DNA from: Putridiphycobacter sp965230195
GTDB lineage: Bacteria > Bacteroidota > Bacteroidia > Flavobacteriales_D > Crocinitomicaceae
NCBI GenBank assembly: GCA_965230195.1
Contig: OZ245997.1
Location: forward strand, 3,286,001 to 3,350,000
Length of the DNA stretch: 64,000 bases
Reading direction: 5' to 3'
The notes below the pieces were generated by a model, which ran no database searches, had not been told where the DNA came from, and was given only the letters and a program-made list of their open reading frames with translations. The translations under genes and the position numbers were made by a program. How positions within the stretch are numbered: position 1 is the stretch's first letter; each line of letters opens with the position of its first letter. This document shows, piece by piece, positions 1-7,667 of this stretch.

Positions 1-96
1 CTTTATTCTGAATGACTCCAAATCATCCTCCGATTTAATAATGAAATTCTCGACTTCCTGCTCTAAATGTTTTATTTTTTCTTTTAAATCCATCAT
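1..96 (-). CDS. pheS: Phenylalanine--tRNA ligase alpha subunit, N-terminal fragment
   Basis: Partial gene running off the left edge; 32 codons are visible from an ATG at 94-96. The start reads MMDLKEKIKHLEQEVENF and ends in a ...EDDLESFRIK segment, which matches the coiled-coil N-terminus of bacterial PheS (typically ...ELEAFRIKYLGKKG...). PheS forms the alpha2beta2 enzyme with PheT that charges tRNA-Phe in the cytoplasm. Only the non-catalytic N-terminal helix is visible, so the call rests on a short but characteristic segment. A second ATG at 91-93 is equally possible as the start. Confidence 0.7.
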   Translation of the reverse strand, partial: MMDLKEKIKHLEQEVENFIIKSEDDLESFRIK

Positions 97-161
97 TAAG
101 TGTAACTAAATGGGGTAAAAAATTGTTTATACTATATAAGGTGCAATTCAAATCAAAAACA

Positions 162-169
162 TATATTTG
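162..169 (+). promoter_or_regulatory. Bacteroidota -7 box (TATATTTG)
   Basis: Exact match to the TAnnTTTG -7 element, 50 bp before the lipoprotein start at 220. No convincing -33 TTG at the usual spacing is visible. Confidence 0.55.
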
Positions 170-219
170 TCGTTTGAGTAAAATTGCATGGCGAAATTAC
201 TGATAAATATTTTAATATT

Positions 220-627
220 ATGAATAGATTTCTTTTAAAAACCGGATTATTTACCTCCCTGTTACTGATTGTTACTTTAAGCTTTAATGGGTGCCGAAAA
301 GAAGAGCCGACAATTGCTGAAATAACGGTGGTTGATACAGCAGGAAATGTTGTTGAAGACGCAATGGTAAGATTATATCCGGAGCCATCTATTAACCCAC
401 ATCCATCAATTATTATTGATGATACTTTAAAAACAACGCTTGACGGTAAAGCAACTTTCGATTATACAGAGTCATTTAATCTTGGGCAGGCAGGTTTTGC
501 TGTTCTTGATATTGAAGTGGTCTTGCCGGGAGCTGATGGAGAAGATTCATTATCAGGCGCCGGAATTATTAAAATTCAACCGGAAACATTTAATGAGGAG
601 GAAGTAATCGCATTTCCGGCTCAGTAA
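220..627 (+). CDS. Hypothetical lipoprotein with carboxypeptidase-regulatory-like fold
   Basis: The start is placed at 220 rather than the upstream ATG at 184, because from 220 the protein opens with MNRFLLKTGLF, a hydrophobic core and a lipobox SFNGC (Cys at about residue 25). This predicts a lipid-anchored envelope protein of about 135 residues. The segment after the cysteine (AEITVVDTAGNVVEDAMVRLY ... LDGKATFDYT) has the look of a CarboxypepD_reg or Ig-like beta-sandwich: a 'property, then variable, then default' pattern common in Bacteroidota lipoproteins. No enzyme motif is visible. It stands alone between a -7 box and a strong terminator, so it is probably monocistronic. Function is unknown. 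Confidence 0.7.
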   Translation: MNRFLLKTGLFTSLLLIVTLSFNGCRKEEPTIAEITVVDTAGNVVEDAMVRLYPEPSINPHPSIIIDDTLKTTLDGKATFDYTESFNLGQAGFAVLDIEVVLPGADGEDSLSGAGIIKIQPETFNEEEVIAFPAQ

Positions 628-651
628 GAAAAAGGATATTCAACATATTGG

Positions 652-685
652 AAGCCATTCTCAATTATTGAGGATGGCTTTTTTA
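652..685 (+). terminator. Rho-independent terminator
   Basis: AAGCCATTCTCAAT and ATTGAGGATGGCTT pair across a one-base loop (with one G-U type mismatch), followed by a run of T. It ends the lipoprotein transcript. Confidence 0.8.
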
Positions 686-783
686 TTGCATTTGGGAATA
701 GGATAATGATAATTTGTAATTGAAAGAATTAGAATTATATTTGATCCCTGGCAATATTGCTTAAGACAGATTGAAAATATAAA

Positions 784-1503
784 ATGGGAAAAGTCAGCTC
801 ACTCAGGGGAAAGTTAAAAGGATTATTTTTTGTTACCAGAATGGACCGGTTGGTACCAGCATACCTTTTCCGGTTTACCGGAGAAATGTCAAATCTGTCA
901 AGATGGATTGCTACCCATAAGAAAAAAGGGTATACTGATTTTTATTCTTTTAAACGCGATTATAATAAAAGAGAAGGTTTACATGCTCATTTAATTGAGA
1001 GTCAAGGTTTAAATGCTGCTATAGATTATCTTGAATTTGGAGTGTCTAAGGGGAGATCGTTCCGTTGGTGGGTAGATAAAATTGACCATAAAGATGCCAG
1101 GTTTTATGGGTTTGATACTTTTTCGGGCCTGCCCGAAGACTGGGGACCATTTAAGGTAGGTGACATGAATAATGGAAATGAACCTCCTGTTATTGAAAAT
1201 GATAACAGGTATGAGTTCTTTCAGGGATTGTTTCAACAAACTCTAATTCCTTTTTTGAATAACTACAAGTCAGATAAGAGAAAAGTTATTCATATGGATG
1301 CTGATTTATATTCAGCTACATTGTACGTTTTAACACTAATGACACCTTATTTAAACAAAGGTGATATCATTATGTTTGATGAGTTTAATGTGCCAATGCA
1401 TGAGTTCAAAGCATTTTCAGAATGGTCGAAGTCATTTTATATTGAGTATGAGGTTTTAGGTAATGTGAACAATTTTTACCAAACAGCAATTATGATCAAA
1501 TAA
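784..1503 (+). CDS. TylF/MycF-like class I SAM-dependent methyltransferase
   Basis: 239 residues. The first 80 residues are poorly characteristic; from there on the protein resembles the macrocin O-methyltransferase (TylF, PF05711) and Methyltransf_24 group. Residues 83-88 (LEFGVS) are the SAM-binding motif I region. HMDADLYSAT at 170-179 gives the paired aspartates (D172, D174), and GDIIMFDEF at 193-201 gives the acidic D199/E200 that in TylF/MycF bind the divalent metal. Members of this family O-methylate sugars in antibiotics and surface polysaccharides; the substrate here cannot be read from sequence. No glycan cluster surrounds it. Start chosen at the first ATG in frame; no strong ribosome-binding site is visible. 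Confidence 0.75.
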   Translation: MGKVSSLRGKLKGLFFVTRMDRLVPAYLFRFTGEMSNLSRWIATHKKKGYTDFYSFKRDYNKREGLHAHLIESQGLNAAIDYLEFGVSKGRSFRWWVDKIDHKDARFYGFDTFSGLPEDWGPFKVGDMNNGNEPPVIENDNRYEFFQGLFQQTLIPFLNNYKSDKRKVIHMDADLYSATLYVLTLMTPYLNKGDIIMFDEFNVPMHEFKAFSEWSKSFYIEYEVLGNVNNFYQTAIMIK

Positions 1504-1599
1504 CAGATTTCAGAATTTGCTTAGCACATAATAAATTGTCTTTTCCTTTTTCGTTTCACCTTTCGTGACTTTAAAGGCATATAACGTTATTTACACTGT

Positions 1600-2436
1600 A
1601 TGCGGTTAATGTTTAAAATTTTAGGTCACATCATATTATTTGTTATCCTGACCATACTTTCGCAAATTGGCGGGATAGTATATCTTTTAACATTACCCAT
1701 TTTTCATTTGATTAACCGCAGGTTTAACCAGCGTGTGTTAATTAGGTTAATGATGAAGTATTTTAGCTTTCTGACGTTTTATTTTATCATCTCAGTTTTT
1801 ATAGTGCCACCTGTTGCCAAGGCTTTTGGAAGAGTGCCTTTGCCGGTTTTTAGTGATTCAAACCTTAAACCTCTGTCTTTGCTCACTTGTGCACTTAACC
1901 GACACTATGTTACTCCTGAGTTTTATTCTGTTATAACTGCCAGTGCAATTGAAATGAATCAATATTATCCTGGCACGGTAACCACTTACCTTGATGCAAA
2001 TTTTCCATTCCTTAATGGTTTTCCATTATTGCCACATTTGAGTCATAATGATGGAAAAAAAATTGATCTGGCATTTTATTATAAGGATAATCAGGGAAGA
2101 CAACTGAATCATTATTCACCATCATGGATTGGCTATGGTGTTTTTGAAGCACCAAAACCGGGAGAAGAAAATACACCTGAATTTTGTGAAAAAGAAGGGT
2201 ATTGGCAATATAGTATCTTAGAGATGATTGCCCGGAAATCGGAGAAAGATAAAACAAAGTTAGATGAAGAGCGAACCAGAAAACTGATAAAATTAATGTC
2301 AGGTCAAAATATTGTTAGCAAAGTATTTATAGAGCCTCATTTAAAGTCAAGAATGAGGATTAATTCACAAAAAGTAAGGTTTCATGGTTGCGGTGCTGTG
2401 CGTCATGATGATCATATTCATGTACAGATCAAATAA
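1600..2436 (+). CDS. Membrane-anchored LAS-type metallopeptidase-like protein
   Basis: 278 residues with two hydrophobic segments (about residues 8-32 and 52-75), then an extracytoplasmic domain. Two motifs suggest the LAS fold (lysostaphin / D-Ala-D-Ala carboxypeptidase / MepA): SHNDGKKID at 148-156, which matches H-x(2)-G-x(3)-D with H149 and D156 as possible zinc ligands, and HDDHIHVQ at 269-276, the terminal H-x-H with H272 and H274. MepA and VanX enzymes have this HxxGxxxD...HxH arrangement and cut peptidoglycan cross-links or D-Ala dipeptides. Much of the intervening domain does not resemble a named family that I recognise. A cell-wall hydrolase role is an inference from the motif pair. 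It faces the next gene tail to tail with a 2-bp gap. Confidence 0.55.
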   Translation: MRLMFKILGHIILFVILTILSQIGGIVYLLTLPIFHLINRRFNQRVLIRLMMKYFSFLTFYFIISVFIVPPVAKAFGRVPLPVFSDSNLKPLSLLTCALNRHYVTPEFYSVITASAIEMNQYYPGTVTTYLDANFPFLNGFPLLPHLSHNDGKKIDLAFYYKDNQGRQLNHYSPSWIGYGVFEAPKPGEENTPEFCEKEGYWQYSILEMIARKSEKDKTKLDEERTRKLIKLMSGQNIVSKVFIEPHLKSRMRINSQKVRFHGCGAVRHDDHIHVQIK

Positions 2437-2438
2437 AC

Positions 2439-2876
2439 TTAATTCAGAAGTCCCAATTCCTTTTTACACTTTCTAACTTTCGCTTCATGGGCTTTCCTTT
2501 CTCTTGGAGTGGTGTTAGGACTGGCAATTATTGTTTTACAGTGTTGGTCAATTAGCTCAAAGCGAGCCATAAGAACTTCAAATTCAGCTTCAGTCAGATT
2601 TTCAGATGCATTGATGGCTTTATCAATAGAGTCCGTTTTATAAATACAGTCACAAAAATCCCATTGCTTTTTTTTATGGTCATGAACGTATGTTTCTTCC
2701 ACAGTTTCATAATGTTCAGTTTGAACCGTATCTTTTGGTGCAACAGTCAGGCTGTCGACATTTGATGTAGTTGAATCAACAAGGGGAATATCATTTTGAT
2801 CAGATACCGGGTCGGTACTGCAGGAAACCATTCCTACTGCTAGGATGAGACCGGTATGAATCAAAATAAATTTCAT
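2439..2876 (-). CDS. Hypothetical lipoprotein
   Basis: 145 residues. The N-terminus MKFILIHTGLILAVGMVSC is a lipoprotein signal with the lipid-modified cysteine at residue 19. It is followed by a Ser/Thr/Asp-rich linker and then a small domain from about residue 55 that has four cysteines (FCDCIYK, DQHCKT, VRKCKK) and is rich in Lys and Glu. The even number of cysteines in an exported domain suggests disulfides. It resembles short uncharacterised Flavobacteriales lipoproteins; no function can be assigned. Confidence 0.65.
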   Translation of the reverse strand: MKFILIHTGLILAVGMVSCSTDPVSDQNDIPLVDSTTSNVDSLTVAPKDTVQTEHYETVEETYVHDHKKKQWDFCDCIYKTDSIDKAINASENLTEAEFEVLMARFELIDQHCKTIIASPNTTPRERKAHEAKVRKCKKELGLLN

Positions 2877-2964
2877 CTAATAACGTTAGTTTTACAAAGA
2901 AAATCCCTAAATTAATGAAATTAGGTATAAAAATTGATTTTAGACTAAATGAATATTTTTTTTA

Positions 2965-3636
2965 ATGAGACGAAGCATTTTTATATTAGTGTGCCTGATC
3001 AGCCATTTAAGTTTTAGTCAGGAACAGGATACCATCCGTGCCGTATATCATAAACCGGTGGATGTGGTTGACAATGAGTTTAGGATTCAGTACAACAGGC
3101 TTAAACCAAAAGTGATTAAGGTGTATCCTTATGCTTTATATGCTGCTGATATATTAGATCAGTTAGAAAATGATTTAACCAGTATAAAAAAAAGAAGACA
3201 GAGGAATAAAAAGTGCAGGGTATCTTATAAAAATCTTAAATCGGACTTTAAATATGCCATGCTCGATTTGTATATATCTGAAGGTAAGGTGTTAATGAAG
3301 CTCATATCGAGGGAAACCGGAATGAGTGTTTACGATATCATTAGAAAATACCGGGGTGCAAAGGATGCTGCCATGTTTAATATGATGGGGAAGCTTTTTG
3401 AACAGGATATAAAAACAAACTATGTCCCGCAAAAGGAATATGTTCTGGAATACATCATAAAAGAAATAGAAGAGGGGAAAATTATAATTTCGGATGCTCC
3501 TAAAACGATTTCAAAAACTGATTTTAAAGCACAGGCCAAAAAAGATAAGGCAGCCAGAAAAGCCCGTAAAAAGAAGAACCGGGCAGCTAAAAAGAAACAA
3601 AGGAAAATGGCAAAGAATGGGAAGAAGGATCAGTAG
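2965..3636 (+). CDS. DUF4294 domain protein, secreted
   Basis: 223 residues. A signal peptide (about residues 1-18, ending LSFS-Q) precedes a helical domain that matches my recollection of the Bacteroidota-restricted DUF4294 family: the conserved VKVYPYALYAADIL segment (about 51-64), the basic KKRRQRNKK stretch, and LIKLISRETGMSVYDII-like sequence at about 112-125. The tail from about residue 188 is extremely Lys/Ala-rich (KKDKAARKARKKKNRAAKKK), so it could bind an acidic partner or nucleic acid. The family has no known activity. The gene is the last one before the repeat element at 3648. Confidence 0.7.
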   Translation: MRRSIFILVCLISHLSFSQEQDTIRAVYHKPVDVVDNEFRIQYNRLKPKVIKVYPYALYAADILDQLENDLTSIKKRRQRNKKCRVSYKNLKSDFKYAMLDLYISEGKVLMKLISRETGMSVYDIIRKYRGAKDAAMFNMMGKLFEQDIKTNYVPQKEYVLEYIIKEIEEGKIIISDAPKTISKTDFKAQAKKDKAARKARKKKNRAAKKKQRKMAKNGKKDQ

Positions 3637-3647
3637 GTTTGTTAATA

Positions 3648-3836
3648 GTTAATAGTTGATGGTTTCTTGATTTTCGATTTCTGATTGCTTACCGTCAGCT
3701 ACTCATTTTCGTCTTTGGTTTCAGGTGGCGAGCTAACAGGTTTCAGGTCTATATTCCTGTTTTTAAATTTCTGGTTACTTACTATCTGCTACTCATTACT
3801 TTCAACTTAATATTCCTACAACAATCAACTATTAAC
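3648..3836. repeat. Intergenic repeat element with 13-bp terminal inverted repeats
   Basis: GTTAATAGTTGAT at 3648-3660 is the exact reverse complement of ATCAACTATTAAC at 3824-3836, giving a 189-bp element that fills the whole gap between a + gene and a - gene. Inside, two related segments occur as imperfect direct repeats, TTTCTGATTGCTTACCGTC at about 3680 and TTTCTGGTTACTTACTATC at about 3768, each followed by AGCTACTCATT or TGCTACTCATT. There is no open frame of note. This is the build of a non-autonomous mobile (MITE-like) or REP-type repeat. Confidence 0.6.
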
Positions 3837-3858
3837 AGAAAAACTGTAAGATAACCAG

Positions 3859-4269
3859 CTATTCCCAAACCTTATCCTTTCGGTACATAGTTCCTTTAAA
3901 GGTTGAAACCAGTTTGTTGTTTTGATTATAACAGGATACAGTGTAGATTCCAAATTTCTTTGAAAGTGAGGTTTCCTCTATTTTGGTAGTTAGTGTATCA
4001 CCTGACAGAACAGGAGCCAGGTGTGAAATTGAAGTTTCTATTGATACGGCGTGTTTGCCATGCGCATTGGAAGAAAAAGCAAGGCAACTGTCTGATATAG
4101 CATAGGTAATACCGCCATGTGCAATTTCAAAACCATTTAACATTTCCGGTTTAACCTTAAGGGATAGTACAACATTTCCGGGCTCAATACTAATTATTTT
4201 TATTCCCAACCACTGACTCATGGCATCTTTCTCCATCATCTTATGCACTATGTCAGCCGGACCAAGCAT
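3859..4269 (-). CDS. PaaI-like hotdog-fold acyl-CoA thioesterase
   Basis: 136 residues, the normal size for the PaaI/YdiI thioesterase group. The hotdog signature NGFEIAHGGITYAISDSCLA covers the central helix (about residues 44-63), with HGG before the helix and D59 near the expected catalytic acid. VSIETSISHLAPVLSGDTL gives the following strand. Enzymes of this family hydrolyse aryl- or acyl-CoA; in phenylacetate degradation they remove stalled CoA intermediates. There is no paa cluster here, so a specific substrate should not be assumed. Its ATG overlaps the TAA of the upstream gene (TAATG), which implies translational coupling. Confidence 0.85.
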   Translation of the reverse strand: MLGPADIVHKMMEKDAMSQWLGIKIISIEPGNVVLSLKVKPEMLNGFEIAHGGITYAISDSCLAFSSNAHGKHAVSIETSISHLAPVLSGDTLTTKIEETSLSKKFGIYTVSCYNQNNKLVSTFKGTMYRKDKVWE

Positions 4270-4745
4270 TATGCAGAAGCTTGATTTAATAACCCGATCA
4301 TTGAAGAAGTGACAATAAATAATTGTGTTTTTGTGGTTTCATCTAATGACTCACCATCTTCATCTTCCGAGTCAATTTCATTAACCATAAACTGAACCAG
4401 ATTAGGTTGGTTGATCAATTCGTGAAGTGGGGTATAGTCTTCCTCTTTGTTGATGGCATCTAATGTGAGCAAAAAAGGATCCTGAAACTCATCAATATCT
4501 TCTGTTGAAATTTGTTTTACTGTTATACCTTGTTGATTGAATGCTTCCAGTATAACTGCAAAGTAATAAATAGAGAATACATTAAGGTCTTCATTTTCAT
4601 ATTCAATTCCGGCCTGCATTACATAACTCAGTAAATCCTCCTGCTTTAAAGCAAATGTTTCAATCAGTTTATCTAATGCGTCTTCACTTAAACCATCAAC
4701 CTTATTTAAAGCTTTTTCTATATTTTCAACACTAATAATGCTCAT
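4269..4745 (-). CDS. Conserved hypothetical protein, helical and acidic
   Basis: 158 residues, no signal peptide or membrane segment, strongly acidic and helical (for example ALDKLIETFALKQEDLLSY and the acid cluster EIDSEDEDGESLDE near residue 123). No known motif. The stop codon overlaps the ATG of the downstream thioesterase by one base, so the two are translationally coupled and probably co-regulated. I cannot assign a function. Confidence 0.6.
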   Translation of the reverse strand: MSIISVENIEKALNKVDGLSEDALDKLIETFALKQEDLLSYVMQAGIEYENEDLNVFSIYYFAVILEAFNQQGITVKQISTEDIDEFQDPFLLTLDAINKEEDYTPLHELINQPNLVQFMVNEIDSEDEDGESLDETTKTQLFIVTSSMIGLLNQASA

Positions 4746-4821
4746 TACTTTCCTTTTTGGTCACAAAAATAAGATTTAATCCGATCATCCGAATTCAGTA
4801 ATCTAAAATTATTTGATCTAA

Positions 4822-5049
4822 TTATTCTTTTTTAAGAAATGGATAAAGCTGACGCTCCAAGCCATTGATTTTTATGGTATGCATCAGTTCCATGTATCTG
4901 CCAAGTTTGTTATCAGGAAACCCTTTTTGTGCAAACCAGGCAAAATAAGGTTCAGGAATAGTAATCAGTGGCTGACCTTCATATTTACCGAAAGGCATTC
5001 TGTAGTTAATAGCCTCTACAAGTTCTTGTCTGTTTGCTTCCTGATTCAT
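4822..5049 (-). CDS. DUF3820 family protein
   Basis: 75 residues that match DUF3820 throughout: MPFGKYEGQPLITIPEPYF, then WFAQKGFP and a C-terminal LYPFL. This small family is often labelled 'putative quorum-sensing-regulated virulence factor'; related sequence is also found fused to exonuclease domains, so a nucleic-acid role is possible. Its ATG overlaps the TGA stop of trmH by four bases (ATGA), so it is the second gene of that operon. Confidence 0.8.
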   Translation of the reverse strand: MNQEANRQELVEAINYRMPFGKYEGQPLITIPEPYFAWFAQKGFPDNKLGRYMELMHTIKINGLERQLYPFLKKE

Positions 5050-5738
5050 AGGTTTGTTTCATTATTATACCTGGTATTGTATATTTCCTCAATTTTTTCT
5101 GAATGTTTCACTACCTTTTTCGACCAATCCAATAAAATTTCATCAGTCTCGGATTCGCTAAGTTGCCAGTTAATATTTTCATCTTTTCGCATGCGCTCAG
5201 TAGTACTGAAAAGTGCCAATGCCACACAAACGGATATATTATAACTTTCTGTAAAACCGTACATTGGCAGTTTAACATAGGCGTCAGCATGATCAAGAGC
5301 AACATCTGTTAAACCAGTCAATTCAGTCCCAAACATCAAGGCAATGGGTTCATCAAGTGGCAGGTCGTCAATCATACAGTCATTGGTATGGGGAGTGGTG
5401 GCTACTATTTTATAGCCTTTTCCTTTTAAATGGTTAATGGCCTCCAGTGTGTTATGTTCATGAGTATTGTATTTATGGAGGTTCAACCATTTTGAGGATC
5501 CCATATCAATTTCACGGTTAGTAGTATATTTATTGTAGTTTTCAACAATATGGATGTCCTGAATGCCAAAACAGTCGCACGATCTTAACACTGCGCTGGC
5601 ATTATGAGGTTGAAAAAGATTTTCCAGTAAAACTGTAATATGCCTGGTTCGGTTTTTAACATTTTCACGGAATTTTTCCTTCTTATTTTCCGAAATATGT
5701 TCGAAAAACTGCTCTATTAGCCATTTTGTTTTGTCCAT
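5046..5738 (-). CDS. trmH: SpoU/TrmH-family RNA 2'-O-ribose methyltransferase
   Basis: 230 residues from the start at 5738. The SPOUT family motifs are present in order: motif 1 region PHNASAVLRSCDCFG, motif 2 IALMFGTELTGLT and motif 3 SYNISVCVALALF with the deep-knot Asn and Ser. The closest named relative is TrmH, tRNA (guanosine-18-2'-O)-methyltransferase, which methylates G18 of the D-loop using SAM. A longer frame opens at 5825, but a -7 box (TACATTTG) lies at 5743-5750, so transcription should begin after that longer start; the ATG at 5738 is also where family homology begins. The mRNA would then be leaderless. The stop overlaps the next gene by ATGA. Confidence 0.85.
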   Translation of the reverse strand: MDKTKWLIEQFFEHISENKKEKFRENVKNRTRHITVLLENLFQPHNASAVLRSCDCFGIQDIHIVENYNKYTTNREIDMGSSKWLNLHKYNTHEHNTLEAINHLKGKGYKIVATTPHTNDCMIDDLPLDEPIALMFGTELTGLTDVALDHADAYVKLPMYGFTESYNISVCVALALFSTTERMRKDENINWQLSESETDEILLDWSKKVVKHSEKIEEIYNTRYNNETNL

Positions 5739-5742
5739 ATGC

Positions 5743-5750
5743 CAAATGTA
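5743..5750 (-). promoter_or_regulatory. -7 box (TACATTTG) of the trmH operon
   Basis: Exact TAnnTTTG on the minus strand, four bases before the trmH ATG. It decides the start codon of trmH and predicts a leaderless transcript. Confidence 0.6.
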
Positions 5751-5855
5751 AAAAAAATACGCTTGTTGGAACTTAACTAAACATGAGTGCATGAACCGAT
5801 CAGATTTTTTTACTAAATTCACCACGCTATTCCCATAATATTTGAACCTAAAACT

Positions 5856-5863
5856 TAAATTTG
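5856..5863 (+). promoter_or_regulatory. -7 box (TAAATTTG) of nnr
   Basis: Exact TAnnTTTG ending four bases before the nnr ATG at 5868, so the predicted transcript has almost no leader. Confidence 0.6.
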
Positions 5864-5867
5864 AGAC

Positions 5868-7349
5868 ATGTCTTTAAAAATATATTCTGCCGATCAAATT
5901 AAAGCCTGGGATCAGTTTACTATTCATCACGAAGCCATTGCATCTTTAGAGTTAATGGAAAGAGCTGCTACAGCTTGTACTAATCATATTCTTGAAAATC
6001 ATGATTTTAATACTTGTGCTATATTTTGCGGAATAGGGAATAACGGAGGAGATGGTTTAGCTATAGCACGACAATTATTTGAACAGGGCAAGGTGGTTAA
6101 GGTATATGTTTTGCAGTTTTCCAGAAATTATACCCCTGATTGTTTCAGAAACTTAAAGATTTTGCCAATGGGTATGCCATTGGAAATGATTACACCGGAA
6201 TCAGATTGGAATACTGAGATTAACGCTGACCTGATTATTGATGCCATTTTTGGAACAGGACTAAACAGACCAATAGAAAATGATTGGAGTGCTGTAATTG
6301 TTAATCAAATTAACCGGTCAACTGGTTTTGTGCTTTCCATTGACATTCCTTCAGGTTTATTTTGTGACGATAATTCAATGAATCCACTTATTAATGTGGT
6401 TAAAGCGGATAAAACACTCACTTTTCAAAGGCCTAAAAAAGTATTTTTCTTTTCTAAATATGCTAAATATATTGGTCATTTTACAGTTTTGAACATTGGG
6501 TTAAGTCTTGCATTTAAAAGTGAGTCAAACCTGAACTTTTTATTGCTGAGAGATGTTAAGTTAAAGCCAAGAGAATTGTTTTCTCATAAGGGGAAAAATG
6601 GTTATTTGATGGTTGTAGGTGGTTTGGAAAACATGCCTGGCGCAATTGTTTTAACTGCTAAGTCAGCTCAAAGAACAGGTTGTGGTTATATTTATGCAAA
6701 AATGGCTAATGAGCATATTTTTGATTTAATTAAAGATTCAACTGAGTCAGTTTATTTAAAAGAAAATGAGTTAACTATACCTGAAAAAGTAAAAGCGATA
6801 GCAATAGGTCCCGGATTGGGTCAATCTGACCTGGCGGTTGATCTTTTAGACATGGCTTTAAACGCTAAATTACGTCTGGTTTTAGATGCTGATGCCTTAA
6901 ATATTATTGCTGAAAAAAAATGGTTGAATCGCATTCCGAGGCACTCAATTTTAACACCACATGTAAAGGAACTGGAACGACTAATTGGTGAAGCCAGTAC
7001 TGAAGAAACCTTTTTGGACCGTCAGCTTTCAACTTCAATGAAGTATGATATATTTATCATTCAAAAAGGTGCTTTTTCAAAATTAACAACGCCTGATGGT
7101 GAAATTTATATCAATTCAACCGGTAATCCGGGAATGGCTGTTGCCGGAACAGGGGATGTATTAACTGGTGTAATTGGTGCCCTTCTGGCTCAGGGGTATC
7201 ATCCACTTGACGCTGCTCAATATGGTATGTTAATACATGGTGAGGCAGGTGACCTGGTTCAGGCCGATTTAGGCGGTGATTTAGGCCATAGAGCATCAGA
7301 TATCATTGAAAAATTACCAATTGTCTGTAATCAACAGATCAAAGCATAA
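5868..7349 (+). CDS. nnr: Bifunctional NAD(P)H-hydrate epimerase / ADP-dependent NAD(P)H-hydrate dehydratase
   Basis: 493 residues, the full length of the fused Nnr (YjeF) enzyme. The N-terminal epimerase half (about 1-215) has the phosphate-binding loop GIGNNGGDGLAIAR at 55-68. The C-terminal ribokinase-like dehydratase half (about 225-490) has GPGLGQSD, the DADALN strand and GNPGMAVAGTGDVLTG at 419-434, with the conserved catalytic D430. The enzyme repairs hydrated NADH and NADPH: the epimerase interconverts R and S forms and the dehydratase restores the cofactor using ADP. It is cytoplasmic. The divergent trmH operon starts 129 bp upstream and a small monooxygenase follows 11 bp downstream. 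Confidence 0.95.
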   Translation: MSLKIYSADQIKAWDQFTIHHEAIASLELMERAATACTNHILENHDFNTCAIFCGIGNNGGDGLAIARQLFEQGKVVKVYVLQFSRNYTPDCFRNLKILPMGMPLEMITPESDWNTEINADLIIDAIFGTGLNRPIENDWSAVIVNQINRSTGFVLSIDIPSGLFCDDNSMNPLINVVKADKTLTFQRPKKVFFFSKYAKYIGHFTVLNIGLSLAFKSESNLNFLLLRDVKLKPRELFSHKGKNGYLMVVGGLENMPGAIVLTAKSAQRTGCGYIYAKMANEHIFDLIKDSTESVYLKENELTIPEKVKAIAIGPGLGQSDLAVDLLDMALNAKLRLVLDADALNIIAEKKWLNRIPRHSILTPHVKELERLIGEASTEETFLDRQLSTSMKYDIFIIQKGAFSKLTTPDGEIYINSTGNPGMAVAGTGDVLTGVIGALLAQGYHPLDAAQYGMLIHGEAGDLVQADLGGDLGHRASDIIEKLPIVCNQQIKA

Positions 7350-7360
7350 ATTGCAAACTA

Positions 7361-7648
7361 ATGGGAATAACAAGAATTGTAAAAATGTCTTTTACTGAAG
7401 ACAAAGCTGAAGAATTCGAACTGTTTTTTAGCCAAATAAAAGATCGGGTTGCCGGTCAGCCAGGTTGTAATGGTGTTAAATTACTCAAAGAAATGGGGGA
7501 GACCGGTGTTTTTTTTACTTACAGTACCTGGGATTCAGCAGATGCGCTTAACAACTACAGAAAATCGGAGGTATTTGGGCAAATATGGCCAAAAGTAAAA
7601 CAGTGGTTTGCTGCCAAACCTGAAGCCTGGAGCGTACAGGAATGTTAA
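7361..7648 (+). CDS. Antibiotic biosynthesis monooxygenase (ABM) domain protein
   Basis: 95 residues forming one ferredoxin-like ABM domain, recognisable from VKMSFTEDKAEEFELFF at the start, QPGCNGVKLLKE in the middle and the TYSTWDSADALNNYR strand-helix unit near residues 54-68. ABM proteins are cofactor-free oxygenases or heme-handling proteins (YgiN, HmoB types) that work as dimers. The 11-bp gap to nnr suggests a shared transcript. The substrate is unknown. Confidence 0.8.
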   Translation: MGITRIVKMSFTEDKAEEFELFFSQIKDRVAGQPGCNGVKLLKEMGETGVFFTYSTWDSADALNNYRKSEVFGQIWPKVKQWFAAKPEAWSVQEC

Positions 7649-7667
7649 TTTAAGAATGACTCCGGTA

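Noticed and set aside
4879..5244. Open frame of 121 codons on the plus strand.
   Set aside because: It lies entirely opposite DUF3820 and trmH, both supported by strong motifs, and has no family resemblance.
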